Assembly (NCBI GenBank): GCA_003158415.1
Contig: PMJA01000225.1
Span: forward strand, 1,209 to 8,997
Source of the DNA: Methylobacter sp.
GTDB lineage: Bacteria > Pseudomonadota > Gammaproteobacteria > Methylococcales > Methylomonadaceae
DNA: 7,789 bases
Direction: 5' to 3'
In this document: piece by piece, positions 1 through 7,239 of the stretch
How the letters are laid out: every line of letters begins with the position of its first letter
Position numbering within the stretch: the first letter of the stretch is position 1
Notes under the pieces: generated by a model
Seen by the model: only the letters and a program-made list of their open reading frames with translations
Database searches by the model: none
What the model was told of the DNA's origin: nothing
Made by a program: the position numbers and the translations under genes

Positions 1-75
1 CGCCTGTTCATCAGTGAAGCCAACGGCCTTAAGCCGGTTAGCAAAGTGCAACGTATCAAAAGGTATTGCGTTCAT
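1..75 (-). CDS. DUF1640-like coiled-coil protein, N-terminal part only
   Basis: The minus strand has an ATG at 73-75 followed by 25 open codons that run off the left edge. The visible peptide begins MNAIPFDTLHFANRL and continues KAVGFTDEQA. This resembles the N-terminus of small DUF1640 (CCDC90-like) proteins, which typically start with a short 'FDTL.F...L...GF...QA' segment and continue into a long coiled coil, often with a C-terminal membrane anchor. None of that later part is visible, and bacterial members have no well-established function. A good Shine-Dalgarno (AAGGG, complement of 82-86) lies 6 nt before the ATG and supports the start. It is separated from the upstream hydrolase gene by 80 bp, which include a possible promoter, so it may be its own transcript. 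Family assignment is from recognition of a 25-residue stretch and is moderate at best. Confidence 0.6.
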   Translation of the reverse strand, partial: MNAIPFDTLHFANRLKAVGFTDEQA

Positions 76-104
76 GGTTTGCCCTTTTTGTGTCTTATTG
101 GTTT

Positions 105-133
105 ATTGTACTACTTGTCGCCCAATCGTTTAA
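105..133 (-). promoter_or_regulatory. Possible promoter for the DUF1640-like gene
   Basis: On the minus strand, TACAAT (complement of 105-110) matches the -10 consensus at five of six positions. A poor -35 (TTAAAC, complement of 128-133) lies 17 bp upstream. It sits about 30 bp before the start codon, in the gap after the hydrolase stop. The -10 is reasonable but the -35 is weak, so this is only a candidate. Confidence 0.3.
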
Positions 134-155
134 AACGCTATCACTACGCGCCATT

Positions 156-932
156 CTATATGACTTTAAAATCAGCCAGCCAAGCCTTCAGTTGCAATAT
201 CACCCAGTCGCCGTCATCCAGCGTCAGGTCATGGCCTGCCCAGGGATGACGGCGCAGTTCAAGCTGCCATTTTTTGTGTATCGCCTCAGAACAGGCGGGT
301 GATACGAGGCGATCACCGCCACCGTTTAATAATAAAACCGGCTGCTGCGGCTTGATGTCACCGGGCCTAAAGCTTGCCGCCGCGATAATCTGGCGGTAGC
401 TGTTTTTAAGGCTGATGGGGTGTTCGCGTTGTATTTTTTCCCAGATGAAGGGTATCTCGTCATCCTGATCCCGGCGGTTGCCGGTTAACTGTAAAATTTT
501 CGCTTCCCGCTTATAAACGTCACGCGTCATCAGCAATGCGATAAAGTCCTTATAACTTTGCCAGCGTAGCCGTTGATAAAAAGGACTTAAATCGGCAAAG
601 CTGGTATTCATCAAGGCTGCGCCGCAAATATCGTCCGGGTAGCGGCGCATCCATTCCCAGGCGACCATCGCACCCAGCGACAAAGCTAGCAACGTGACCG
701 GTTGTTGTATTAAGCCTTGGGCTAGGGCCTGGGCACGCACGTTGTCGGTGATCTCTTGGATCGTGGCGGGGCTGTCTTCTCGATAAAAACGGCCGGTACC
801 AGGCAAGTCCAGCAGCGTTATTTGCGCCTCTGGGAATGCCGCTTGCAACTGCGGTACAAACGCGCCCCAATGCGCCGATTCGCGCGCCAGACCTCTCAGC
901 AGTATCCAGTTTTTCCCTAGTGCGTTATTCAT
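156..932 (-). CDS. Alpha/beta hydrolase-fold protein
   Basis: A 258-residue alpha/beta hydrolase, a usual length for single-domain members. The start taken here is the ATG at 930-932; an upstream in-frame TTG at 957-959 would add nine residues but has no ribosome site and lies deeper in the preceding gene. Numbered from the ATG, the nucleophile elbow is LALSLGA with Ser85 (the usual first Gly of GxSxG is Ala). The acid is probably Asp207 in GGGDRLVS, and the base is His234 in WAGHDLTLDD, so the catalytic triad looks complete. An early loop (LLRGLARESAHWGAF) lies where the oxyanion-hole segment is expected. There is no signal peptide, so it is probably cytoplasmic. The start overlaps the end of the M14 peptidase gene by 8 bp, suggesting translational coupling and a shared pathway. 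The substrate cannot be read from the sequence. It resembles BioH/MenH-like esterases in size, but no biotin or menaquinone genes are nearby, so no symbol is given. Confidence 0.85.
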   Translation of the reverse strand: MNNALGKNWILLRGLARESAHWGAFVPQLQAAFPEAQITLLDLPGTGRFYREDSPATIQEITDNVRAQALAQGLIQQPVTLLALSLGAMVAWEWMRRYPDDICGAALMNTSFADLSPFYQRLRWQSYKDFIALLMTRDVYKREAKILQLTGNRRDQDDEIPFIWEKIQREHPISLKNSYRQIIAAASFRPGDIKPQQPVLLLNGGGDRLVSPACSEAIHKKWQLELRRHPWAGHDLTLDDGDWVILQLKAWLADFKVI

Positions 933-1962
933 ACCAAAGCGCCTGGGCTTTTTGTTCAAAACTTAGCTTTTGTTGCGGCGTAAGCTGCGTCCACTTTTGC
1001 GGGGACAAAAGACTGCGGTGTAAAAAATCAAACAGCATAAAATGTCGCCGGAAAATCCGTTGCTGGCGGTGCGGCAACAGCGGGTGAAACAAGCCGTGCC
1101 TTGAGAACAGGTGCATGGGGCTTTTACGCAGCCAAAGCCAGGAACCCATTTCCAGGGTTAACGGCAGAAACAAGCGTTCGGTTCCAAAGCGCTGCACAAA
1201 ATCGTCGAACAGATAATCCCACAGGTCGCCGTTGATCACATATTCGTGACAGGTCGGTTCGATTTTATAGATGTGGTGTTGATAACAACGGTCAAACTGT
1301 TCTTTTAAAGCCAAGGTTTCGGCAATAATGGCAAAGGGGGTTTTGCGGTAGGCGTAAGGAAACCATAAGCGATCCTGTATGCCGAACCCCGAATGCAAAT
1401 CCAGGGCGATGGACAACGGCGAGTTGAACAGATGCTTGTCGACAACGCGGCATAGCGCTTGCGCCTCTTTTTCCATATTGAATTGATCGCCGCGATACCA
1501 GGGCAGATGAGGCGTGATACGGTGGCCGCTGTAGAGCCGGGTGGCGCCTACGCCTTCCACCGGCGAGTTGCGCATCAGATCGACGCCGTTGCCGTTGGAA
1601 CGTGTGCCCAGATAAACGCCTACCGGATTGACTAGGGGCACGAAAACCAGCCGGGATTTTTCAAGCCGTGCCAAAAATTCCTCATCCCAGTCCAGTAATT
1701 GACTGATGGTTTGCATATAAGACAGGATGACTTCGGAGCCGATTTTCTCCAGCCCATGCACGCCGCCGAAAAAGGCCAATACCGGGGCATCGGGCCGGGT
1801 GGAACCCAGCGTAATGCAATGAATGGGAAATTCATGGTCTTTATAGCGTATTCGTTCTATCACTTCGGTGCGGGCCCGGTCACCGAATTGCTCAATGATG
1901 CGTTCCAGTTGTTCCAGTTCAGGGAATTGTGTGCGGGTCATAGTCGATGGGATGGCGGTCAT
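925..1962 (-). CDS. M14-family zinc carboxypeptidase
   Basis: A 345-residue protein with the hallmarks of metallocarboxypeptidase family M14. His69 and Glu72 in GGVHGLEKIG form the HxxE zinc site, His190 in ALDLHSGFG is the third zinc ligand, and Glu271 in LTLEMGSW is in the place of the general base. The segment NPVGVYLGTRSNGNGVDLMRN (about 112-132) matches the NPDG...NGVDLNRN block, but the Asn that normally precedes the substrate-binding Arg131 is Met130. No signal peptide is visible, so a cytoplasmic role on imported or recycled peptides (possibly cell-wall derived) is plausible but inferred. The ATG at 1962 is used; an in-frame ATG at 1941 is an alternative, and neither has a clear Shine-Dalgarno. 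A GATAAT -10-like element lies at 1993-1998 without a matching -35. The gene's 3' end overlaps the hydrolase gene start by 8 bp, so the two probably form an operon. Confidence 0.87.
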   Translation of the reverse strand: MTAIPSTMTRTQFPELEQLERIIEQFGDRARTEVIERIRYKDHEFPIHCITLGSTRPDAPVLAFFGGVHGLEKIGSEVILSYMQTISQLLDWDEEFLARLEKSRLVFVPLVNPVGVYLGTRSNGNGVDLMRNSPVEGVGATRLYSGHRITPHLPWYRGDQFNMEKEAQALCRVVDKHLFNSPLSIALDLHSGFGIQDRLWFPYAYRKTPFAIIAETLALKEQFDRCYQHHIYKIEPTCHEYVINGDLWDYLFDDFVQRFGTERLFLPLTLEMGSWLWLRKSPMHLFSRHGLFHPLLPHRQQRIFRRHFMLFDFLHRSLLSPQKWTQLTPQQKLSFEQKAQALWYE

Positions 1963-2007
1963 GCCGGGCGCTAGGCTGTGTATGGATTTGCTATTATCGC
2001 AAAGAAA

Positions 2008-2072
2008 TTACCACGAAGACACGAAGGGCACGAAGAAAATAAAACTTCGTGCCCTTCGTGTCTTCGTGGTAA
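2008..2072. repeat. Perfect 28-bp inverted repeat with 9-nt loop
   Basis: The arms 2008-2035 and 2045-2072 are exact reverse complements and flank the loop AAAATAAAA (2036-2044). Each arm contains three CACGAAG heptamers (2012-2018, 2020-2026 and 2029-2035 in the left arm, and their complements in the right). T-rich stretches follow on both strands. It fills the gap between the olsA stop and the M14 gene. From memory, closely similar 'CACGAAG/CTTCGTG' palindromes are scattered in intergenic regions of many unrelated bacterial genomes, and their translations are often misannotated as short proteins. It may also act as a bidirectional terminator, but the T-runs are not flush against the stem, so that is an inference. 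Confidence 0.9.
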
Positions 2073-2084
2073 ATATTTTTTAAG

Positions 2085-2894
2085 CTAAGTGGCTATTTTA
2101 GCGACTGCGCTACGCTTATCCACCTTACAAACTGAATCATCCGCCGGTACACTACCGGAAATTTTTTCCCATATCAGATCTCTGGTTTCAAGGCTGACGG
2201 CATGGCGATTTTTTCCGGTACTGTTAATCGCAGGAAGGAAATTTAGGCGCACCTCGATTTTATCCAGGGCCAGTATTTTTAACAAATGCGGCACAAAGCC
2301 ATCGTCACCGACAAAAGGTGCGATTTCTTTAGCAACACCGTGATATTCCAGGGCTACGGGTAAAATAGCAGATTTGGTCAATAGCGCCGGTTGAAATAAG
2401 GAGGCATGGAAGTGCAGAACCTCATCGCCCTTGGTCGTGGTTCCTTCAGGAAAGGCGATAATGTTGCTGTTTTGTTTTAACAGCCAGATCATTTTTTCGG
2501 TGGTCGCCCGAACATGTTGTTTATCGCCGCGACGGATAAAAATGGTGCCGCCCTGCCGGGCCAGATAACCGATGACCGGCCAGCTTAAAATATCGCTTTT
2601 GGCGACAAAATAAGCCGGTAAATATTGGCCGATAACAATGATGTCCAGCCAGGAAATGTGATTGCTGACCAGGATTACGCCCTGTTCCGGTAGCTCGCCA
2701 TTCCTGCTGATATGCAGGTTAACAATGGCGCTGAACCGGCGCAGCCAGCGGGTTTTTAATTTGTCCCGCTTAGTCTTGGCATGATGGGCCGAATATAACA
2801 AACCGAGTGCAGGAAAAATACCGGCGGCGATAATCAGTCCGTTGATAAACAGGAGGATAATGAGAAAAAGTTTATAGTACAGCCGAATTTTCAA
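2085..2894 (-). CDS. olsA: PlsC-type O-acyltransferase, probable OlsA (lyso-ornithine lipid acyltransferase)
   Basis: A 269-residue membrane-associated acyltransferase of the PlsC/LPLAT family. A hydrophobic segment at about residues 9-33 is the likely N-terminal anchor. Motif I is NHISWLD (His79 and Asp84, the HX4D catalytic pair). Motif II is GGTIFIRRGD (about 115-124) and motif III is FPEGTT (148-153), so the active site is complete. The start is a TTG (complement of 2892-2894); no ATG or GTG lies nearby in frame before the membrane segment, and a GGCGGG stretch sits upstream. The gene overlaps the end of olsB by 23 bp. PlsC-family proteins also make phosphatidic acid; the OlsA call rests on the adjacency to an OlsB-type gene, as in the Pseudomonas olsBA pair. 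OlsA adds the second, ester-linked acyl chain to lyso-ornithine lipid at the inner membrane. If the context is misleading, a general 1-acylglycerol-3-phosphate acyltransferase is the alternative. Confidence 0.85.
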   Translation of the reverse strand: MKIRLYYKLFLIILLFINGLIIAAGIFPALGLLYSAHHAKTKRDKLKTRWLRRFSAIVNLHISRNGELPEQGVILVSNHISWLDIIVIGQYLPAYFVAKSDILSWPVIGYLARQGGTIFIRRGDKQHVRATTEKMIWLLKQNSNIIAFPEGTTTKGDEVLHFHASLFQPALLTKSAILPVALEYHGVAKEIAPFVGDDGFVPHLLKILALDKIEVRLNFLPAINSTGKNRHAVSLETRDLIWEKISGSVPADDSVCKVDKRSAVAKIAT

Positions 2895-3663
2895 TGTTAT
2901 TACCCGCCTTATAGTCTCTCATATAGTGTTTGCTGTAGCGTTCCTGCAATTGATCCAGCGGCAACAGCACGAATAAATCCATGCAGTTAAAGTCTTCATC
3001 CCAGCAAGGCTCGCCGCAGACTACGGCGCCGAAACGAAAATAAGCCTTCAGCAACGGCGGAATGCCAGATTCATCGCGTTGGCATCTTAATTCACGAGGA
3101 ACGGGAATGCGGGGATGGACATGAATCGAGGCCGGTGCAATGTTTTTGGCGTCGATATTCCGGTAAACCGCGTCGATGGCAAAGCCGCTGGGGCCCGGCG
3201 TAATGCTGGCGCAACCGAGTAAATAATTAAACTGCCCTTCCAGCGCGTATTGAACCAGCGCCGACCACAGCGTGGTTAAAACAGCGCTGCCGCGAAAATC
3301 AGGGTCTACGCAAGTCCGGCCTATTTCCAGGAAACGGCCCGGCAAGGTCAGCACCTGATCCAGATTGAATTCGCCTTGAGAATAAAACCGGCCTAAGCGC
3401 TCGGCCTGCTCTTGGTTGAGTAAGCGTGTGTAGCCGACTATTTTTTTATTGATGTTGTCATATACTATCAAATGATCGCAATAGTTATCGACCTCGTCAT
3501 AGTCCAGACCTTCCGCTTCGGTTTTGAGCTTGGCGCCCATTTCCTTGGAAAATACACGGAAACGCAAGGCCTGGGCTTCTTTTATTAGCGCCTCCGAATC
3601 GGCAATAAAACACTCCAACCGTTTGGCGGATTTAAGCGGTGTTGCGGCGTCTATTCTTTTCAT
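2872..3663 (-). CDS. olsB: OlsB-type GNAT N-acyltransferase (ornithine lipid synthesis)
   Basis: A 263-residue protein of the OlsB / hemolysin-like GNAT family. OlsB transfers a 3-hydroxyacyl chain from acyl carrier protein to the alpha-amino group of ornithine, giving lyso-ornithine lipid. Numbered from the ATG, family hallmarks are the N-terminal LRFRVFSKEMGAKL block (about 33-46), the core LEIGRTCVDPDFRG (about 112-125) and the C-terminal PPLLKAYFRFGA and GEPCWDEDFNCMDLFVLL segments (about 202-234). The ATG at 3661-3663 is chosen because a GGA lies about 7 nt upstream; an in-frame GTG at 3673-3675 would add four residues and cannot be excluded. The gene follows sbcC after a gap of under 100 bp that contains a Pho-box-like array, and overlaps olsA by 23 bp, so olsB and olsA are almost certainly one translationally coupled unit. 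Homologues are known that act in other N-acyl amino-acid lipid pathways, so the exact amino-acid substrate is inferred. Confidence 0.85.
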   Translation of the reverse strand: MKRIDAATPLKSAKRLECFIADSEALIKEAQALRFRVFSKEMGAKLKTEAEGLDYDEVDNYCDHLIVYDNINKKIVGYTRLLNQEQAERLGRFYSQGEFNLDQVLTLPGRFLEIGRTCVDPDFRGSAVLTTLWSALVQYALEGQFNYLLGCASITPGPSGFAIDAVYRNIDAKNIAPASIHVHPRIPVPRELRCQRDESGIPPLLKAYFRFGAVVCGEPCWDEDFNCMDLFVLLPLDQLQERYSKHYMRDYKAGNNIENSAVL

Positions 3664-3697
3664 GGGGTTATCCACATCGTCAAATAAAGATGGGGAT

Positions 3698-3703
3698 ACC
3701 TTA
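3698..3703 (-). promoter_or_regulatory. -10-like element of the proposed olsBA Pho promoter
   Basis: On the minus strand TAAGGT begins exactly 10 bp after the last Pho half-site. It keeps T, A and the final T of the -10 consensus but is otherwise weak, as expected of an activator-dependent promoter. The spacing matches E. coli phoA, where the Pho box replaces the -35. Transcription would then start near 3691, giving a leader of roughly 15-30 nt. An alternative reading uses TTGACA (complement of 3726-3731) as a -35 with TATTCT (complement of 3705-3710), but its 15-bp spacer is short. Confidence 0.4.
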
Positions 3704-3713
3704 AAGAATAAAC

Positions 3714-3753
3714 GTGTCAGTTTCGTGTCAATTTCATGAACATCGAATGACAG
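3714..3753 (-). promoter_or_regulatory. Tandem Pho box (four 11-bp repeats) upstream of olsBA
   Basis: Read on the minus strand, four 7-bp half-sites follow each other with 4-bp spacers: CTGTCAT, TGTTCAT, TTGACAC and CTGACAC, spaced by TCGA, GAAA and GAAA. Against the PhoB half-site consensus CTGTCAY they match at 7, 4, 5 and 6 of 7 positions, all in the same 11-bp phase. The array begins 5 bp after the sbcC stop codon and points at olsB. Known biology: PhoB binds 11-bp direct repeats of this kind, and ornithine-lipid synthesis is PhoB-dependent or phosphate-repressed in several bacteria (for example Sinorhizobium and Pseudomonas). Binding here is inferred. Confidence 0.72.
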
Positions 3754-3758
3754 GATAG

Positions 3759-6700
3759 TTAAATACTTTTCAACTCGCCCATGCCGTTCGGTTTTTTAAC
3801 CACTTGCAGTTGCGCTTTGATGCGTTTTTGTACGGCTTCGACATGAGAAATAACACCCACGGTTTTGCCGTGGGTCTGCAAGCTTTCCAGGGTGCTGATC
3901 ACGGTGAACAGTGAATCGGCATCCAGATTGCCAAAACCTTCATCGAGAAACAATGAATCCACGGAACGCCCGTTATTGGCCAATTCCGAAAGCCCCAGCG
4001 CCAATGCCAGGCTGACTACAAAGCTCTCACCGCCCGATAAGGTCTTGGGCAAGCGCCGGACATTGGCCTGATAAGTATCTTCAACCTCCAGCGCCAGTCC
4101 TTGCTCACTGAACGCTTGCCGTAAATAATAACGGCCGCTGATTTTTTCCAGTATGGCATTGGTTCGGGACAATAACTGGTCGGCAATTCGCCCCTGAACC
4201 CGGCGACGAAATGCCATGCCGTTTTCCGTAGCGAGCAGTGCGGCATCAGCGAAGTAGGGCTGGGATACGGCGGCTTGTTGTTGCAATTGTAATAACACGG
4301 CAGCATGGTTCTGTTGCAGTTGCTGTTGTTCCCCCAGCAGCCTTTCCAGATGTTGGACTTCCATGTCGGCTATCGCCGCTTTCTCGGCTGTACGCCTTAG
4401 CTGCTCTTCTATGTCGATGGGCTTTAATGTTGCATCTACATCGCTAAGATTGGCTTCCAGCTGGGCATTGTCTACTTCCAGTGCCAAGGATGTAGCGTCA
4501 ATTTCCTGTTCCAGTTCAGCTCTCTGGCGCTCAAGTTCAGGCCGAGTTTCTATCAGTGCCAGTATTTCGCTGATCTCATGCAGACTGGTAAATTGCGTAG
4601 GCTGCATTTTCTCCTGTATCGCCCGTTGCAAGTCGGTGGCTTCGATTTCCTGCCTAGCCAACAATTGTTCTTTATCGGCAATCAGTTTTTGTTTTTCAAT
4701 GAGCGCCAAATGCAGGCCGATAGTTTCTTCCGTTTGCAGTTGATTGCCGTAAATTTCCAGCAGCTCATTGCAACGCGTTATCTCAGCTTGGCAGGCGACC
4801 TGTTTAGCCTCCAATCCTGCCAATTCTTCCGTTAAACCTTTGTGGCGGAACGCATAGCCGTGGTACTCCTGCAAACGCACATTAAGCTTGTCGATCAACG
4901 CATCTTCCTGGCCGTTGCCGGGCATTTTTTCGCCCAGCAAGATCAACTGCGCCAGCACTTTATCGGCCAGCTGTTTTTCCCGGCTCTGACATTCGGCTAA
5001 TGCGGCGGCAAGATCGCTTTGTTCCTGAGTAAAACCTTCATTATTAGAACCCAGTTGCTGAGTGCTTATTTGCAACTGTTCAATAGCGGTTGCGCTCTTG
5101 GCGATCAACACCTTTAGTTTTTCAATGTCGGTCTGCTTATTCTGATAGTTGGCGGCGAAGCGGGTCGTGTCTGTCAGTTCGATGCTTTCTTTCTTTATCA
5201 ACTCCTGAATTAAACTTAACTTGGTAATATCAAGATCATGACTCACGACATTCAGCCGGTTACACAAGCTTAACCATTGCGCCCTAATCTGTTGCAGCTG
5301 TATTTGCCGGGCCTGATTATTTGCAGACTGCTTTTGTGCAACACTGATTTTGCTGCCGGTGTTGCTGAGCTTTTCCGTTAATGCCCTGATTTTTGCCTTT
5401 TGATCGATTAAGGCCTGCTTGGAATTGCCGATAGTCGGTGGGAATTTAGCGTAAGGGTGTTGCAAAGCGCCGCAGAGTGGACAGGGCTTGCCATTAACCA
5501 GATGAACCCGATCCGGGGTCATTTTTTTCAATAAGGCTTCATGGATTATCGACTCTTCCAGTACGCGTTTAATATTTTCTTCGCGTTTTATTTCCTGTTT
5601 CAACCTTTCAAGTTCAAAACTCAATACCTCGGCGTCATGATCCGGCTGTTCCTTGCGTCGAAACAGGGAGAAAAAACCACCTCCTCCAGTCAGTTGTTGA
5701 TGTTTTTTAGCCAGATTGTAAAGCGCCTGAAAGTCCTTGACGCGCTCTTGTTGATCTAACCTTAAGGCATCTATTTCATCAGGCGTATGGCCCTGAGCCA
5801 GTGTCTCCAGCTCTTTTTCATCGTCCTGTAACCTTTGTTTCAGGACGACCTGGTTGTTATTTTCTTTGGCCAGGACGGCGGTATTATTTTTCAGTGACGA
5901 GGTGGTTTTTTTCGTCTGTTTGGTAAATAGTGTCTGTTTTCCACTTAACTCAGCCAGCTCAGCCCGGAGTTTTTTTAATGCGCCTATTTCAGGAAAATCT
6001 GTCAGTAACAATTCGTTAGCCGTGTGTTCTTCCAGCCATGCCGATAGGGTAGCCAACACCGGCTGCTTGTCTGCGTACTGTGTTGCCAAAGACTGCCAGT
6101 GCGCCGTTTCGGATTGCCTGTTTAAAATAGACTGGTTAACCTGGTTCCTGACGTTGTCCAGTGTCTGTTGCTGCTCGGTAAATGAGCGCTGCAGTAAGTT
6201 GTCAGGGGCTGTGGCATCATCGCCCAGCTTAGCTTTTAGTTGTTTAAGCTCGGCCTGAAAATCATCCAGGGTCGATTTGCCTTGCCGGATAATATGATGT
6301 TTATCCTCAATGGCGGCAATGTCATCCTTAAAGATTAACGCGTCTTGAGCCGCTGTCATCCGGTCTACTGTTTTTTGGATGTTTTCCAGTTGTGTTTTGG
6401 CCTTTTCCAGGTCTTTTTCCTGATCGGCAATCTGCCTTTTTAGCGCGGTTATTTGGGCTAGCAGAGCTTGCTGTTGCTTTAAACGGTTCTGTTCATCCCC
6501 TAGTTCAGACACTTGTTCTTTAAAATCACTTAAGTCGTGCTCACAGGCCTCCTGTTTTTCAGGCTCCAGCAACAAGATGGCGGCTAACTCTGCTTTTAAG
6601 CGATCCAGTTCCTTTTGTGCGTTTGCAGCGTTATCGACAACCTCTTTTTTGTAATCCGCATAAATATCAGTGCTGATGATTTTTTCCAGTATATCCATGC

Positions 6701-7196
6701 GCTCGCTGTCCAACGCATTGAGAAACGCGGCAAAATCACCCTGTGCCAATAGGATGGAGCGCGTAAAGTTACGAAAATTCATGCCGGTAATTTCGGTTAC
6801 CCGCGCGCGCACCTGTTGAGGCGTCTCTGCTAAAACTTCGCCGTCCTGCAAACGGATTAAGCGCATTTCAGCGGGCATTAATTCACTCGCCGGGTTACCC
6901 GCTACACGCTGAACATGCCAGCTGGATTGGTATTTTTCACCACCCAGGGAAAACTCAATTTCTGCAAAGCACGCCGCCGTGTGTTCGGTCATCACATGAT
7001 CGGCGGGCCGGTCAAAACGAAAAGTTTCGCCATATAAACCCAGCGTAATAACATCCAAAATACTGGACTTGCCTGATCCATTAGGCCCCGTAATCGCAAA
7101 AACCCCGGTATCGGAAAAGGGTGCTTGTTCAAAATCGACCCGACTCTCGCCTTCCAATGAGTTGATATTTTTGAAATGAATGTTTAGTATGCGCAT
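3759..7196 (-). CDS. sbcC: SbcC, SMC-like ATPase subunit of the SbcCD nuclease
   Basis: A 1145-residue Rad50/SbcC-family ATPase, slightly longer than E. coli SbcC. Walker A is GPNGSGKSS (37-45) and the Q-loop is LAQGDFAAFL with Gln152. Two long Gln/Leu/Glu-rich coiled-coil arms flank a central zinc hook CPLC (Cys572 and Cys575, at the exact midpoint). The C-terminal lobe carries the ABC signature LSGGES (1053-1058), Walker B ending in LFLDEG (Asp1085, Glu1086), the D-loop GNLDAD and His1118 of the H-loop. All catalytic parts are intact. With SbcD it forms a Mre11-Rad50-like complex that cleaves DNA hairpins and processes blocked double-strand ends, for example at inverted repeats and stalled replication forks. 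The ATG at 7194-7196 starts the conserved MRILNIHFKNINSLEG sequence, although no Shine-Dalgarno is visible; a TATAAA sits only about 10 bp upstream (7207-7212). Unusually, no sbcD flanks it on either side. Confidence 0.95.
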   Translation of the reverse strand: MRILNIHFKNINSLEGESRVDFEQAPFSDTGVFAITGPNGSGKSSILDVITLGLYGETFRFDRPADHVMTEHTAACFAEIEFSLGGEKYQSSWHVQRVAGNPASELMPAEMRLIRLQDGEVLAETPQQVRARVTEITGMNFRNFTRSILLAQGDFAAFLNALDSERMDILEKIISTDIYADYKKEVVDNAANAQKELDRLKAELAAILLLEPEKQEACEHDLSDFKEQVSELGDEQNRLKQQQALLAQITALKRQIADQEKDLEKAKTQLENIQKTVDRMTAAQDALIFKDDIAAIEDKHHIIRQGKSTLDDFQAELKQLKAKLGDDATAPDNLLQRSFTEQQQTLDNVRNQVNQSILNRQSETAHWQSLATQYADKQPVLATLSAWLEEHTANELLLTDFPEIGALKKLRAELAELSGKQTLFTKQTKKTTSSLKNNTAVLAKENNNQVVLKQRLQDDEKELETLAQGHTPDEIDALRLDQQERVKDFQALYNLAKKHQQLTGGGGFFSLFRRKEQPDHDAEVLSFELERLKQEIKREENIKRVLEESIIHEALLKKMTPDRVHLVNGKPCPLCGALQHPYAKFPPTIGNSKQALIDQKAKIRALTEKLSNTGSKISVAQKQSANNQARQIQLQQIRAQWLSLCNRLNVVSHDLDITKLSLIQELIKKESIELTDTTRFAANYQNKQTDIEKLKVLIAKSATAIEQLQISTQQLGSNNEGFTQEQSDLAAALAECQSREKQLADKVLAQLILLGEKMPGNGQEDALIDKLNVRLQEYHGYAFRHKGLTEELAGLEAKQVACQAEITRCNELLEIYGNQLQTEETIGLHLALIEKQKLIADKEQLLARQEIEATDLQRAIQEKMQPTQFTSLHEISEILALIETRPELERQRAELEQEIDATSLALEVDNAQLEANLSDVDATLKPIDIEEQLRRTAEKAAIADMEVQHLERLLGEQQQLQQNHAAVLLQLQQQAAVSQPYFADAALLATENGMAFRRRVQGRIADQLLSRTNAILEKISGRYYLRQAFSEQGLALEVEDTYQANVRRLPKTLSGGESFVVSLALALGLSELANNGRSVDSLFLDEGFGNLDADSLFTVISTLESLQTHGKTVGVISHVEAVQKRIKAQLQVVKKPNGMGELKSI

Positions 7197-7239
7197 AAGT
7201 CATTGTTTTATATGTTAGTGCCCAGTGACTTTGCGTTAT

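Noticed and set aside
127..137. CGTTTAAAACG palindrome after the hydrolase gene as a terminator
   Set aside because: The stem is AT-rich and short, with no U-tract; likely chance.
2008..2072. A CRISPR or attC-like element
   Set aside because: There is only one palindrome with a 9-nt loop, no spacer-repeat periodicity, no cas genes and no integrase features.
1868..2083. Plus-strand frame encoding a peptide such as HEDTKGTKK...RALRVFVV across the palindrome
   Set aside because: This peptide is simply the translation of the CACGAAG palindrome plus antisense of the M14 gene; such repeat-derived ORFs are a known annotation artefact.
4016..4306. Open frames in other phases inside sbcC and the other genes
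   Set aside because: They are shadows of strongly conserved coding sequence and have no recognisable domains of their own.
7207..7212. TATAAA as an sbcC promoter -10
   Set aside because: No -35 is found at 16-18 bp, and initiation there would leave a leader of only about four bases; too weak to list.
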